NCBI RefSeq assembly: GCF_000717745.1
Contig: NZ_JOBH01000010.1
Coordinates: 248,001-312,000, forward strand
Source of the DNA: Streptomyces violens
GTDB lineage: Bacteria > Actinomycetota > Actinomycetes > Streptomycetales > Streptomycetaceae
Direction of reading: 5' to 3'
Length of the DNA stretch: 64,000 nt
Shown here: piece after piece, positions 1 to 8,401 of the stretch
Position numbering within the stretch: position 1 is the stretch's first letter
How the letters are laid out: each line of letters begins with the position of its first letter
Made by a program: the position numbers and the translations under genes
Notes under the pieces: generated by a model
Seen by the model: only the letters and a program-made list of their open reading frames with translations
Database searches by the model: none
What the model was told of the DNA's origin: nothing

Positions 1-1
1 T

Positions 2-34
2 TTCTTCGGAGGCCCGGACGGCTTCGAGAACTGA
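2..34 (+). CDS. C-terminal end of an upstream gene (partial)
   Basis: An open frame enters from the left edge and stops at TGA 32-34. Only ten residues are visible, ending GFEN, rich in Gly and Phe. Such a flexible tail would suit the end of a Streptomyces class A penicillin-binding protein, which I recall lying at this position next to oriC-proximal genes, but ten residues cannot prove it. Two parS sites and a hairpin terminator follow, supporting a real gene end here. Confidence 0.45.
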   Translation, partial: FFGGPDGFEN

Positions 35-43
35 CCGCGCGCT

Positions 44-57
44 GTTTCACGTGAAAC
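44..57. promoter_or_regulatory. parS site (ParB binding)
   Basis: Perfect copy of the 14-bp palindrome GTTTCACGTGAAAC, the ParB target for origin segregation. It lies just after the upstream stop codon and forms a close pair with the site at 67-80, centre to centre 23 bp. Confidence 0.9.
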
Positions 58-66
58 GCTCGACTG

Positions 67-80
67 GTTTCACGTGAAAC
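67..80. promoter_or_regulatory. parS site (ParB binding)
   Basis: Second perfect GTTTCACGTGAAAC palindrome in the gap between the upstream gene and the GT87 gene. Confidence 0.9.
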
Positions 81-98
81 AGCGGATGCGAAACGACG

Positions 99-130
99 AG
101 CCCCCGACCCGGCATGCCCGGGCGGGGGCT
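99..130 (+). terminator. GC-rich hairpin, likely terminator of the upstream gene
   Basis: Arms AGCCCCCG (99-106) and CGGGGGCT (123-130) pair perfectly, with further CCC/GGG pairing inside. No long T run follows, as is common in Streptomyces. Its position argues that the next gene starts at 171 and not at the in-frame ATG at 114, which lies inside this hairpin. Confidence 0.6.
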
Positions 131-170
131 TCGCCGTCTCCGGCACAGGGACGTGCGGCAGGATGACCCC

Positions 171-1631
171 ATGACGAGCGTGCGACAGGACGAGCCCGTA
201 CGGCCGACGCAACGGGACGAGGTGGCGGCGGCCGGCAGCGAGCTGATCGGCGGCCCGCTCGGCCGCCGCGTACTGTTCGGTGCGAGCTGGTGGACGCCGG
301 TACGCGTCATCGCTCTGGTCGCCCTGGGGATGTTCGCGCTGGGGATGGTGCAGAAGCTGCCCTGCTACAACGGCGCCTGGTTCTTCGGCGCGACCAGCCA
401 GTACACCCACGCCTGCTACTCGGACATCCCGCACCTCTACGTCGGACGCGGGTTCGCCGAGAATCTCGTCCCGTACTTCGACCGGCTGCCCGGTGACATG
501 CAGTACCTCGAATACCCGGTACTGACCGGTGTGTTCATGGAGGTCGCCTCGTGGCTGACCCCGCACGGCGGCACGATGCAGCACCGCGAGCAGATCTACT
601 GGTTGGTCAACGCCGGGATGCTCATGGCCTGCGCCGCCGTCATCGCGGTCTGTGTGGCCCGGACGCACCGCAAGCGGCCCTGGGACGCCCTGCTCGTCGC
701 CCTGGCGCCCGCTTTCGCGCTGACGGCCACCATCAACTGGGATCTGCTCGCCGTCGCGCTGGCCTCGGTGGCGATGCTGCTCTGGTCGCGCAGCCGCCCG
801 CTCGCCGCCGGGGTGTTCATCGGGCTGGCGACAGCGGCCAAGCTCTACCCCGTCCTGCTGCTGGGGCCGCTGTTCGTCCTGTGCTGGCGAGCCGGGAAGT
901 GGCGGGCGTTCGGCGCGGTGACGGGTGGCGCGGTCTTCTCCTGGCTGGCGGTGAATCTGCCCGTGATGCTGCCCGCCTGGGACGGCTGGCAGAAGTTCTA
1001 CACCTTCAGCCAGGAGCGGCCGATCGACTTCGGCTCCGTCTGGCTGCTGATCTCCCAGCGCACTGGCAACCCGCTGGAGTACGCCAACACCTATGCGACG
1101 CTGCTGATGATCGTCGGGTGCGGGGCCATCGCCCTGCTCACGCTCTATGCGCCGCGCCGCCCGCGCCTGGCCCAGTTGGCGTTCCTGGTCGTCGCGCTCT
1201 TCATCCTGACCAACAAGGTCTATTCACCGCAGTACGTGCTCTGGCTGGTCCCGCTGGCCGCACTGGCCCGGCCGCGCTGGCGGGACTTCCTGGTGTGGCA
1301 GGGGTGCGAGGTCATGTACTTCCTCGGCATCTGGCTGTACCTCGCGTACAGCGGCAGCGGGGACAAGCACCAAGGCCTGCCGCCCGAGGGCTATCAACTC
1401 GCCATCGTCCTGCATCTGTTGGGCACGCTGTACCTGTGCGCGCTGGTGATCAGGGACATCCTGCTGCCGGACCGGGACACGGTGCGCCGGGAAGGTGCCG
1501 ACGACCCCTCGGGCGGCGTCCTGGACCAGGCCCCTGACGTGTTCGTCCTGGGGCGGCAGCACCACGCACCGCGGCACGCCGCCCCGTTCGAGGGTGTGGC
1601 ACGGGTCGAGTGGGGACCGGCCGGGGACTGA
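171..1631 (+). CDS. GT87-family (DUF2029-type) membrane glycosyltransferase
   Basis: A 486-residue polytopic membrane protein. Roughly ten hydrophobic segments alternate with short loops. A periplasmic-type first loop (about residues 40-105) carries Cys residues, Tyr/Phe-rich stretches and LEYP, as in polyprenol-phosphate-mannose-dependent mannosyltransferases of the GT87 family. The family moves mannose from a lipid carrier onto glycolipids or glycans on the outer face of the membrane; the acceptor here is unknown. An in-frame ATG at 114 falls inside the upstream terminator hairpin, so ATG 171 is preferred although its Shine-Dalgarno (GGCAGGA) is modest. The last 45 residues are charged and cytoplasmic-looking. 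A convergent terminator follows at 1680-1718. Confidence 0.75.
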   Translation: MTSVRQDEPVRPTQRDEVAAAGSELIGGPLGRRVLFGASWWTPVRVIALVALGMFALGMVQKLPCYNGAWFFGATSQYTHACYSDIPHLYVGRGFAENLVPYFDRLPGDMQYLEYPVLTGVFMEVASWLTPHGGTMQHREQIYWLVNAGMLMACAAVIAVCVARTHRKRPWDALLVALAPAFALTATINWDLLAVALASVAMLLWSRSRPLAAGVFIGLATAAKLYPVLLLGPLFVLCWRAGKWRAFGAVTGGAVFSWLAVNLPVMLPAWDGWQKFYTFSQERPIDFGSVWLLISQRTGNPLEYANTYATLLMIVGCGAIALLTLYAPRRPRLAQLAFLVVALFILTNKVYSPQYVLWLVPLAALARPRWRDFLVWQGCEVMYFLGIWLYLAYSGSGDKHQGLPPEGYQLAIVLHLLGTLYLCALVIRDILLPDRDTVRREGADDPSGGVLDQAPDVFVLGRQHHAPRHAAPFEGVARVEWGPAGD

Positions 1632-1679
1632 CCGCCGGCGTCGGCGCGCGCGTCGGCAGGTCGGCCGGAGAAACGCGTT

Positions 1680-1718
1680 GGGCCCGGAAGCACGGCGAGG
1701 AGCCGTGCCTCCGGGCCC
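1680..1718. terminator. Bidirectional hairpin between convergent genes
   Basis: Arms 1680-1696 and 1702-1718 pair over 16 of 17 positions around a five-base loop. It lies between the ends of the GT87 gene and the convergent alanine-racemase-fold gene and can serve both. Confidence 0.8.
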
Positions 1719-1744
1719 GTTGCATTGGGGCCGGAAGCCGCAGG

Positions 1745-2776
1745 TCAGCGGTCCACGAGACGGTCGAACTGGGTGGTGGTGTGCCGCAGGTGGGCCACCA
1801 GCTCCTCGCCGACCTTCGGCTCCGGCGCGTCGCTGGGCACGAACAGGATGGAGACCTGCATGTGCGGCGGCTCCGCGAACCAACGCTGCTTGCCGGACCA
1901 CACGTACGGCGAGAGGTTGCGGTTCACCGTCGCCAGGCCGGCCCGGGCGACGCCCTTGGCGCGCGGCATCATGCCGTGCAGCGCCTTGGGGGCCTCCAGG
2001 CCGACGCCGTGCGAGGTGCCGCCGGCCACCACGACGAGGTAGCCGTCGGAGGCCGCCTTCTGCTGGCGGTAGCCGAAGCGGTCGCCCTTGGCGACGCGGG
2101 TGACGTCCAGGACCGCGCCGCGGTACTCGGTGGCGTCGTGGTCGCCGAGCCACAGCCGCGTGCCGATCCGGGCGCGGAAGCGGGTCTGCGGGAACTGGGC
2201 CTGCAGCCGGTGCAGCTCGTCGGCCTTGAGGTGGCTGACGAACATGGTGTGCAGCGGCAGCCGGGCGTTGCGGAGCCGGTCCATCCAGCCGATGACCTCG
2301 TCCACCGCGTCCGTGCCGTCGGTACGGTCCAGCGGGAGGTGCATGGCGAAGCCCTCCAGCCGTACGTTCTCGATCGCGGACGCCAGCATCGGCAGCTCCT
2401 CCGGCGTGACGCCGTGCCGCTTCATGCTGCTCATGACCTCGATCACGACCCGCGCCCCGGCCAGTCCGCCGAGCCCCTGGACCGAGGAGACCGAGCGGAT
2501 CGCCCGGTCCGGCAGCGGCACCGGCTCCTCGCCGTGCCGGAACGGCGTCAGAACGAGCAGGTCACCGCTGAAGAAGTCCTTGATGCGGGCCGCTTCGTAG
2601 GTGGTGCCGACGGCCAGGAGGTCGGAGCCCAGGCGGGTCGCCTCATCGGCGAGACGCTCGTGGCCGAAGCCGTAGCCGTTGCCTTTGCAGACCGGGACCA
2701 GTCCCGGGAACTGCTGCAGCACCTGCTGCTGGTGCGCCCGCCAGCGCGCGGTGTCGACGTAGAGGGTGAGCGCCAT
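1745..2776 (-). CDS. Alanine-racemase-fold PLP protein, partner of FemX
   Basis: A 343-residue protein with the N-terminal TIM-barrel signature of fold-III PLP enzymes. The segment VCKGNGYGFG at residues 29-38 holds the PLP lysine K31 in the alanine racemase context. ATG 2776 is chosen because this motif then sits 30 residues in, the usual place; an upstream GTG at 2908 would add 44 unconserved residues overlapping femX. Typical Alr is about 370-390 residues, so the C-terminal domain may be reduced and racemase activity is not assured. It follows femX by 68 bp on the same strand, so the two are probably one operon serving peptidoglycan synthesis or amino-acid supply to it. Confidence 0.75.
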   Translation of the reverse strand: MALTLYVDTARWRAHQQQVLQQFPGLVPVCKGNGYGFGHERLADEATRLGSDLLAVGTTYEAARIKDFFSGDLLVLTPFRHGEEPVPLPDRAIRSVSSVQGLGGLAGARVVIEVMSSMKRHGVTPEELPMLASAIENVRLEGFAMHLPLDRTDGTDAVDEVIGWMDRLRNARLPLHTMFVSHLKADELHRLQAQFPQTRFRARIGTRLWLGDHDATEYRGAVLDVTRVAKGDRFGYRQQKAASDGYLVVVAGGTSHGVGLEAPKALHGMMPRAKGVARAGLATVNRNLSPYVWSGKQRWFAEPPHMQVSILFVPSDAPEPKVGEELVAHLRHTTTQFDRLVDR

Positions 2777-2844
2777 GGCCGGCCCGTGAACCTTTCTCGT
2801 TGCTGTGATGCGTCGGATCTGTGGGGAATGCCGTGGGCGAGCGG

Positions 2845-3963
2845 TCAGCGCCGCGACATGTAGATGTCCAGCGCCTTGTGCAGGAGCTTGTTCAGCGGGA
2901 AGTCCCACTCGCCCAGGTACTCCGCCGCCTGCCCACCGGTACCGACCTTGAACTGGATCAGACCGAAGAGATGATCGGTCTCATCCAGCGAGTCGCTGAT
3001 GCCGCGCAGGTCGTAAACGGTCGCGCCGAGCGCGTAGGCGTCCCGCAGCATCCGCCACTGCATCGCGTTGGACGGGCGGACCTCGCGGCCGATGTTGTCG
3101 GACGCGCCATAGGAGTACCAGACGTGACCACCGACGACCAGCATCGTCGCCGCGGAGAGGTTCACGCCGTTGTGGCGGGCGAAGTACAGCCGCATGCGGT
3201 TCGGGTCCTCGCTGTTGAGGGCCTTCCACATGCGCTCGAAGTAGCTCTGCGGCCGCGGGCGGAAGTGGTCACGCACCGCGGTGATCTCGTACAGCCGCTG
3301 CCACTCGGTGAGGTCCTCGAAGCCGCCCTGGACGACCTCGACGCCGGCCTTCTCGGCCTTCTTGATGTTGCGGCGCCACAGCTGGTTGAAGCCCTTGTGG
3401 ACGTCCTCCAGCGAGCGGTTCTCCAGTGGCACCTGGAAGACGTAGCGGGGCTGCACGTCACCGAAGCCCGCACCGCCGTCCTCGCCCTGCTGCCAGCCCA
3501 TGCGGCGCAGCCGGTCGGCGACCTCGAAGGCGCGCGGCTCGATATGGGTGGCCTCCACGTCCCGCAGCCGCTTGACGTCGGGGCTCTGGATGCCGGACTT
3601 GATCGCGGCGGCGTCCCAGCGGCGGATGACGACCGGCGGGCCCATCTTCACGGAGAAGGCGCCCTGCTGCTTGAGATGCGCGAGCATCGGCTGCAGCCAG
3701 TCCTCAAGGTTGGGCGCGTACCAGTTGATGACGGGGCCCTCGGGGAGGTACGCGAGGTACCGCTTGATCTTGGGCAGCTGGCGGTAGAGGACCAGGCCGG
3801 CGCCGACGAGCTGACCGGTGGAGTCGAACCAACCCAGGTTCTCGGAGCGCCACTCGGACTTCACATCGGCCCAGGCCGGGACCTGCATGTGGCTGGCCGC
3901 GGGCAGACTCTGGATATATGCCAGATGCTGCTCTCGACTGATGGTCCTCAGGGTCAGGCTCAT
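2845..3963 (-). CDS. femX: FemX/FemAB peptidoglycan bridge aminoacyltransferase
   Basis: A 372-residue FemAB-family protein: two GNAT-like halves, with the insertion rich in charged helices near residues 190-240 (RRNIKKAEKAGVEVV). These enzymes use aminoacyl-tRNA to attach the first bridge residue to lipid II on the cytoplasmic face. Streptomyces peptidoglycan has LL-diaminopimelate and a single Gly bridge, and FemX is the enzyme expected for it. ATG 3963 is preceded by GAGGAGC seven bases upstream. The alanine-racemase-fold gene lies 68 bp downstream. Identity is well supported by overall pattern; the amino acid attached is inferred from genus chemistry. Confidence 0.85.
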   Translation of the reverse strand: MSLTLRTISREQHLAYIQSLPAASHMQVPAWADVKSEWRSENLGWFDSTGQLVGAGLVLYRQLPKIKRYLAYLPEGPVINWYAPNLEDWLQPMLAHLKQQGAFSVKMGPPVVIRRWDAAAIKSGIQSPDVKRLRDVEATHIEPRAFEVADRLRRMGWQQGEDGGAGFGDVQPRYVFQVPLENRSLEDVHKGFNQLWRRNIKKAEKAGVEVVQGGFEDLTEWQRLYEITAVRDHFRPRPQSYFERMWKALNSEDPNRMRLYFARHNGVNLSAATMLVVGGHVWYSYGASDNIGREVRPSNAMQWRMLRDAYALGATVYDLRGISDSLDETDHLFGLIQFKVGTGGQAAEYLGEWDFPLNKLLHKALDIYMSRR

Positions 3964-4089
3964 GCGGGGCGCTCCTCGGCAGGTTTGTCCCCGTGGTCGG
4001 GGCTCCGGCTCTCGCGCCGAAGCCTACTGCGCCAAGGGAGCGCCCCGTCTGGGCCTACGGACGCAGGCGTCCGTACATCATCCGTGCGG

Positions 4090-4422
4090 CTAGCCCAGCA
4101 CGCCTCCGAAGAGGCCGCCGTGCGCCATGCCGAGGAAGAACCCGAGTGCCGCCGCGCCGAGGCCGATGATCAGCACGAAGCGTTCCCCGGTCGTCACCGA
4201 GATGAATTGTCCCCAGGCACCGGTGCCGACGCCGAACAGCCCGGCCCAGGAGCTGAGCAGGTGCAGGTGGGTGAAGTAGGCGGAGATGACGGCGACGAGG
4301 CCCAGCACCAGCGTCACCGCGGCGAGGGTGTTCTCGAGGGGGTGCGCCTTGCCGTCGCTGTTCAGCAGGGAGAGCAGGCCGTGCTGCTGCTGGGGCTTCT
4401 GGGGCTGTACTGCATGTGCCAT
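4090..4422 (-). CDS. Small conserved membrane protein, function unknown
   Basis: A 110-residue protein with a Gln/Pro-rich cytoplasmic start and three to four hydrophobic segments, about residues 33-50, 55-73 and 83-107, the last Gly-rich. A strong Shine-Dalgarno GGAGG lies six bases before ATG 4422, so the gene is real. It is divergent from rpsF, with promoters of both genes in the 230-bp gap. I do not recognise a functional family; similar small proteins occur at this place in other streptomycetes as far as I recall. Confidence 0.7.
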   Translation of the reverse strand: MAHAVQPQKPQQQHGLLSLLNSDGKAHPLENTLAAVTLVLGLVAVISAYFTHLHLLSSWAGLFGVGTGAWGQFISVTTGERFVLIIGLGAAALGFFLGMAHGGLFGGVLG

Positions 4423-4504
4423 GCGGCACCTCCGTAGACAGGCGGCGCACTGTAACGCCGCTCACACCCGTTGTGTTCCAGATTGGGGGGATCGGCGGCC
4501 TGAT

Positions 4505-4534
4505 TTCAACCGGAAGCCTTCAGGCAGGTACTCT
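4505..4534 (+). promoter_or_regulatory. Candidate vegetative promoter for the rpsF operon
   Basis: TTCAAC (4505-4510) and TACTCT (4529-4534) are separated by 18 bp and resemble -35 and -10 elements of the principal sigma factor. A leader of about 110 bases before rpsF would result. Confidence 0.4.
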
Positions 4535-4651
4535 GTACGGTCTGCGCCCATGTCTGTCCGCATTCGCTGTACGGACCGGGCGCGGAACGCATCACGACCC
4601 TCCTGCCACGGAACGACCGTGGCCGCTGAGTCCAAAGGAGGTGGGTTCCAC

Positions 4652-4942
4652 ATGCGTCACTACGAGGTGATGGTCATCCTCGACCCCGATCTGGAGGAGC
4701 GCGCTGTCTCCCCCCTGATCGAGAACTTCCTTTCCGTCGTCCGTGAGGGCAACGGCAAGGTCGAGAAGGTCGACACCTGGGGCCGTCGTCGTCTCTCGTA
4801 CGAGATCAACAAGAAGCCCGAGGGCATCTACTCGGTCATCGACCTCCAGGCCGAGCCGGCCGTCGTCAAGGAGCTCGACCGTCAGATGAACCTGAACGAG
4901 TCGGTCCTCCGGACCAAGGTCCTCCGTCCCGAGACCCACTGA
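4652..4942 (+). CDS. rpsF: 30S ribosomal protein S6
   Basis: 96 residues, the normal length for S6, beginning [12 protein letters not shown] and containing [10 protein letters not shown], both hallmarks of the family. S6 binds 16S rRNA with S18 on the platform of the small subunit. A near-perfect Shine-Dalgarno AAAGGAGGTG at 4634-4643 fixes ATG 4652. It is first in the operon rpsF-ssb-rpsR-rplI, an order widely conserved in bacteria. Confidence 0.98.
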   Translation: MRHYEVMVILDPDLEERAVSPLIENFLSVVREGNGKVEKVDTWGRRRLSYEINKKPEGIYSVIDLQAEPAVVKELDRQMNLNESVLRTKVLRPETH

Positions 4943-5020
4943 CCGCGTAAGCGTTCAGCGGACATCGGGTTCGAGTAGCAACACAGCAGCCAGCAGCACA
5001 CCCGCCGAGAGGTTCCCCTA

Positions 5021-5608
5021 ATGGCAGGCGAGACCGTCATCACGGTCGTCGGCAATCTTGTCGACGACCCCGAGCTGCGCTTCACCCCGTCCGGTGCGGC
5101 GGTCGCGAAGTTCCGCGTCGCGTCCACTCCCCGCACCTTCGACCGTCAGACCAATGAGTGGAAGGACGGCGAGAGCCTGTTCCTGACCTGCTCGGTGTGG
5201 CGTCAGGCGGCGGAGAACGTCGCCGAGTCCCTTACGCGGGGCACTCGCGTGATCGTGCAGGGCCGCCTCAAGCAGCGGTCGTACGAGGACCGCGAGGGCG
5301 TGAAGCGCACGGTCTACGAGCTCGACGTCGACGAGGTCGGCGCGAGCCTGCGCAATGCCACGGCCAAGGTCACCAAGACCAGCGGCCGGGGTGCTCAGGG
5401 CGGCGGCTTCGGCGGCGGCCCGCAGGGCGGCGGCCAGGGTGGTGGCGGCTGGGGCGGCGGCCCCGGCGGCGGCCAGCAGGGCGGCGGGGCTCCCGCCGAC
5501 GACCCCTGGGCGACCGGTGCTCCTGCAGGCGGTGGCCAGCAGGGTGGCGGCGGTGGCGGCTGGGGCGGTGGCTCCGGCGGCGGCTACTCGGACGAGCCGC
5601 CCTTCTAG
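5021..5608 (+). CDS. ssb: Single-stranded DNA-binding protein SSB
   Basis: 195 residues. The N-terminal OB fold (about residues 1-110, starting [20 protein letters not shown]) binds single-stranded DNA. Then comes a Gly-rich linker of GGG/GGW/GGQ repeats (about 120-188) and the acidic tail ending DEPPF, which recruits replication and repair proteins. The linker is encoded by repeated GGC codons, a likely place for length variation. It sits between rpsF and rpsR, the usual context for the essential SSB rather than a plasmid copy. Confidence 0.97.
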   Translation: MAGETVITVVGNLVDDPELRFTPSGAAVAKFRVASTPRTFDRQTNEWKDGESLFLTCSVWRQAAENVAESLTRGTRVIVQGRLKQRSYEDREGVKRTVYELDVDEVGASLRNATAKVTKTSGRGAQGGGFGGGPQGGGQGGGGWGGGPGGGQQGGGAPADDPWATGAPAGGGQQGGGGGGWGGGSGGGYSDEPPF

Positions 5609-5639
5609 GCACGTACGTCTGGCACGTACACGCGGGGCT

Positions 5640-5653
5640 GTTTCACGTGAAAC
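5640..5653. promoter_or_regulatory. parS site (ParB binding)
   Basis: Perfect GTTTCACGTGAAAC in the ssb-rpsR gap, inside an operon that is presumably transcribed heavily. Confidence 0.9.
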
Positions 5654-5656
5654 ACG

Positions 5657-5670
5657 GTTTCACGTGAAAC
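5657..5670. promoter_or_regulatory. parS site (ParB binding)
   Basis: Second perfect site, only three bases after the first; the closest parS pair in the window (17 bp centre to centre, so the two are rotated relative to each other on the helix). Confidence 0.9.
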
Positions 5671-5730
5671 GTGGGCCCGGCGGCCTGAGGGCGCCAGCAC
5701 AAACTTCTTGAAACTCACTGGAGAGAGACA

Positions 5731-5967
5731 ATGGCAAAGCCGCCTGCTCGCAAGCCGAAGAAGAAGGTTTGCGTGTTCTGCAAGGAGAAGATCTCCTACG
5801 TCGACTACAAGGACACGAACCTGCTGCGGAAGTTCATTTCCGACCGCGGCAAGATCCGTGCCCGCCGGGTCACCGGCAACTGCACCCAGCACCAGCGTGA
5901 CGTCGCCACGGCCGTGAAGAACAGCCGTGAGATGGCGCTGCTGCCCTACACCTCCACCGCGCGATAA
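5731..5967 (+). CDS. rpsR: 30S ribosomal protein S18, zinc-ribbon form
   Basis: 78 residues with the S18 core [13 protein letters not shown] and the C-terminal basic segment. It carries CVFC at residues 14-17 plus C51 and H54, the pattern of the zinc-containing (C+) form. Streptomyces usually has a second, cysteine-free S18 controlled by the zinc repressor Zur elsewhere, so this copy is expected to be the zinc-replete version. A GGAGAGAGA ribosome site precedes ATG 5731. Confidence 0.96.
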   Translation: MAKPPARKPKKKVCVFCKEKISYVDYKDTNLLRKFISDRGKIRARRVTGNCTQHQRDVATAVKNSREMALLPYTSTAR

Positions 5968-5985
5968 GGGAAGGGTGACCGAAAC

Positions 5986-6432
5986 ATGAAGATCATCCTC
6001 ACCCACGAGGTCTCTGGCCTCGGCACCGCCGGCGACGTCGTTGACGTCCGTGACGGTTACGCCCGTAACTACCTGGTCCCGCGCGGTTTCGCGATCCGCT
6101 GGACCAAGGGCGGCGAGAAGGACGTAGAGCAGATCCGCCGCGGTCGCAAGATCCGCGAGATCGCGTCGGTCGAGCAGGCCAACGAGGTCAAGGGTCAGCT
6201 CGAGGGCGTCAAGGTGCAGCTGGCCGTCCGTGCCGGCGACGCCGGCCGCCTGTTCGGCTCCGTCACCCAGGCCGACATCGCCTCGGCGATCAAGGCCGCC
6301 GGTGGCCCGGACGTGGACAAGCGCCGCGTTGAGGTCGGTTCGCCGATCAAGACCCTGGGCGCGCACCAGATCTCCGTGCGTCTGCACCCCGAGGTTGTCG
6401 CCAACCTCGGTGTCGAGGTCGTCGCTGCCTGA
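5986..6432 (+). CDS. rplI: 50S ribosomal protein L9
   Basis: 148 residues. The start [13 protein letters not shown], the [15 protein letters not shown] signature and the long central helix are diagnostic of L9, which binds domain V of 23S rRNA and influences reading-frame fidelity. It is the last gene of the operon, 18 bp after rpsR, and ends before the strong terminator at 6509-6548. Confidence 0.97.
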   Translation: MKIILTHEVSGLGTAGDVVDVRDGYARNYLVPRGFAIRWTKGGEKDVEQIRRGRKIREIASVEQANEVKGQLEGVKVQLAVRAGDAGRLFGSVTQADIASAIKAAGGPDVDKRRVEVGSPIKTLGAHQISVRLHPEVVANLGVEVVAA

Positions 6433-6508
6433 GTGCAGCCCGATCGCACGGCCTGATCGCGGGGTCGCGGGCAGCAGCCGCTGACCGTGGCCCGGTGACC
6501 GAGTCACG

Positions 6509-6548
6509 CCGAAGGGGCCGCATCCTTCCGAGGATGCGGCCCCTTCGG
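6509..6548. terminator. Strong bidirectional terminator between rplI and the MATE gene
   Basis: Perfect 18-bp inverted repeat, arms 6509-6526 and 6531-6548, with a four-base loop. It separates the convergent ribosomal operon and MATE gene. Confidence 0.9.
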
Positions 6549-6605
6549 TTGTTCGGAGCCGGCCGCGCAGCCCGGCGGGCGCGGCGGCCGTCTGTGGGTA
6601 CCGCC

Positions 6606-7943
6606 TCAGCGGGCCGCGCCGGTCACGATCCAGCGGCCGGAGCGGGTACGGATCCACAGGGTCACCATGCGTACGGCCATCATCAGCGCCATCGACCACC
6701 ACAGCGCGGTCAGCCCGCCGCCCAGCGCCGGTACCGCCAGCGCCACGGGTGCGAAGACCGCCAGCGTGACGAGCATCGCCCCGGCCAGATACGGCCCGTC
6801 CCCCGCGCCCATCAGTACGCCGTCGAGGACGAAGACGATGCCGGAGACGGGCTGGCTCACCGCGACCACCAGCAGGGCCGGCAGCAGAACGTCCTTCACG
6901 GCTGGATCGGCGGTGAACAGCGGGATGAACAGCGGCCGGGCCAGTGCGACCAGGATGCCGAGCACCACTCCGGAGGCGATGCCCCACTCGACCATGCGTC
7001 GACAGGCGGCCTTCGCCCCGTCCACATCCCCCGCGCCCAGATAGCGCCCGATGATGGCCTGGCCGGCGATGGCGATCGCGTCCAGTGCGAAGGCCAGCAA
7101 CGACCACAGGGTCAGGATGATCTGGTGGGCGGCCACATCGGCGTCGCCGAGCCGTGCGGCAACCGCCGTGGCGATCATCAGGACGGCACGCAGCGAGAGG
7201 GTACGCACCAGCAGCGGCACGCCGGCCTGCGCGGAGGCGCGGATACCGGCGGCGTCGGGGCGCAGCGAGGCGCCGTGCCGCTTGGCGCCGCGGACGACGA
7301 CGGTGAGGTAGACGGCGGCCATGCCGCACTGGGCGATGACGGTGCCCCAGGCGGAGCCGGCGATGCCCAGGCCGGCGCCGTAGACCAGGCCAACGTTCAG
7401 GGCGGCGTTGAGAGTGAAGCCGCCGATCGCGACGTACAGCGGGGTTCTGGTGTCCTGCAGACCGCGGAGCACGCCGGTGGCGGCGAGCACGACGAGCATC
7501 GCGGGGATGCCGAGGGAGCTGATGCGCAGGTAGGTGGTGGCGTACGGAGCGGCGGTGGTGGACGCCCCGAAGACGTCGATCAGCCAGGGGGCGGTGGGCA
7601 GTACGACGGCGATCACGGCGGCGCCCAGGAGGAGGGCGAGCCAGATGCCGTCCATGCCCTGGCGGATGGCGGCGGAGAGGTCGCCGGCGCCGACCCGGCG
7701 GGCGACGGCCGCTGTGGTCGCGTAGGCGAGGAAGACGAAGACCGAGACGGCGGTCGTGAGGAGGGCGGCAGCGACGCCGAGCCCGGCCAGCTGCGGGGTG
7801 CCGAGGTGGCCGACGACGGCGCTGTCGACCATGACGAAGAGGGGTTCCGCGACGAGCGCGCCGAACGCGGGGAGAGCGAGTGCGATGATCTCGCGGTCGT
7901 GCCTGCGGCCGGTGCGCCGGGGCTTCGCGGGAGCCTGTGTCAT
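6606..7943 (-). CDS. MATE-family efflux transporter (DinF-like)
   Basis: 445 residues with twelve hydrophobic segments arranged as two similar halves, and the MATE opening pattern EIIALALPAFGALVAEPLF followed by DSAVVGHLGT. MATE exporters expel cationic or planar drugs using a Na+ or H+ gradient; sequence pattern places this one nearest the DinF branch. The start at ATG 7943 gives a normal short basic N-terminus. The gene is divergent from dnaB and its promoter must lie in the DnaA-box-rich intergenic region. Confidence 0.88.
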   Translation of the reverse strand: MTQAPAKPRRTGRRHDREIIALALPAFGALVAEPLFVMVDSAVVGHLGTPQLAGLGVAAALLTTAVSVFVFLAYATTAAVARRVGAGDLSAAIRQGMDGIWLALLLGAAVIAVVLPTAPWLIDVFGASTTAAPYATTYLRISSLGIPAMLVVLAATGVLRGLQDTRTPLYVAIGGFTLNAALNVGLVYGAGLGIAGSAWGTVIAQCGMAAVYLTVVVRGAKRHGASLRPDAAGIRASAQAGVPLLVRTLSLRAVLMIATAVAARLGDADVAAHQIILTLWSLLAFALDAIAIAGQAIIGRYLGAGDVDGAKAACRRMVEWGIASGVVLGILVALARPLFIPLFTADPAVKDVLLPALLVVAVSQPVSGIVFVLDGVLMGAGDGPYLAGAMLVTLAVFAPVALAVPALGGGLTALWWSMALMMAVRMVTLWIRTRSGRWIVTGAAR

Positions 7944-8401
7944 GCACCCAATCTAATCTTCCACAGGTAAGAGACACAACTAGCTTCCGCTCCTTACCTG
8001 TCGGGGCGGAAGGGGTACTTCTCCCCAGCGAATGGCGCGATCTTGAACAGGTTGCCGAAGTTTTTCTCCCCCACAGGCTATGGACGAAGAAGCCGCAGGT
8101 CAGAGGCGTCAGGCAGGGGTGATTGTGTGTTTGTCCACACCGATTTCCCCCGCGCCGTGCACAGGAACCGGGGAGTTCTCCACAGGTTGGGGGCGATCAT
8201 CCACATGGCCTGTGGATAACCAGATTGGCGGACGGTGCCCGGCGGCCTACCGTTGTGCGGCGCCCCCTCCCCGTGTCGGTCCCTGGATTCATCCGAACTC
8301 GTCGCGCCGTAAGCGGAGTCGGGTGTCTCGATTGTCAGAGCCGTGCCGTAAGAAAGAAGGGCACAGCAAGGTCCGCGTCGCGGACGGGAGGAGGTGGCGT
8401 G
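7944..8401. other. 458-bp intergenic region with DnaA-box-like 9-mers
   Basis: Between divergent MATE and dnaB genes. It contains TTGTCCACA (8131-8139), TTCTCCACA (8176-8184), TCATCCACA (8197-8205) and, inverted, TGTGGATAA (8211-8219). A weaker TCTTCCACA lies at 7957-7965. It is less GC-rich than its surroundings. A long dnaB leader or several promoters may be present; I cannot place them. Confidence 0.6.
8131..8219. promoter_or_regulatory. Cluster of four DnaA boxes upstream of dnaB
   Basis: Four 9-mers in 89 bp match TTGTCCACA/TTATCCACA with zero to two changes; 8131-8139 equals the Streptomyces consensus and 8211-8219 is the reverse complement of the E. coli consensus. Expected to bind DnaA, either to regulate dnaB or to titrate the initiator near oriC. 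Confidence 0.65.

Noticed and set aside
6495..7970. 491-residue plus-strand frame
   Set aside because: It is antisense to the MATE gene, with Gly/Arg/Asp-rich junk composition.
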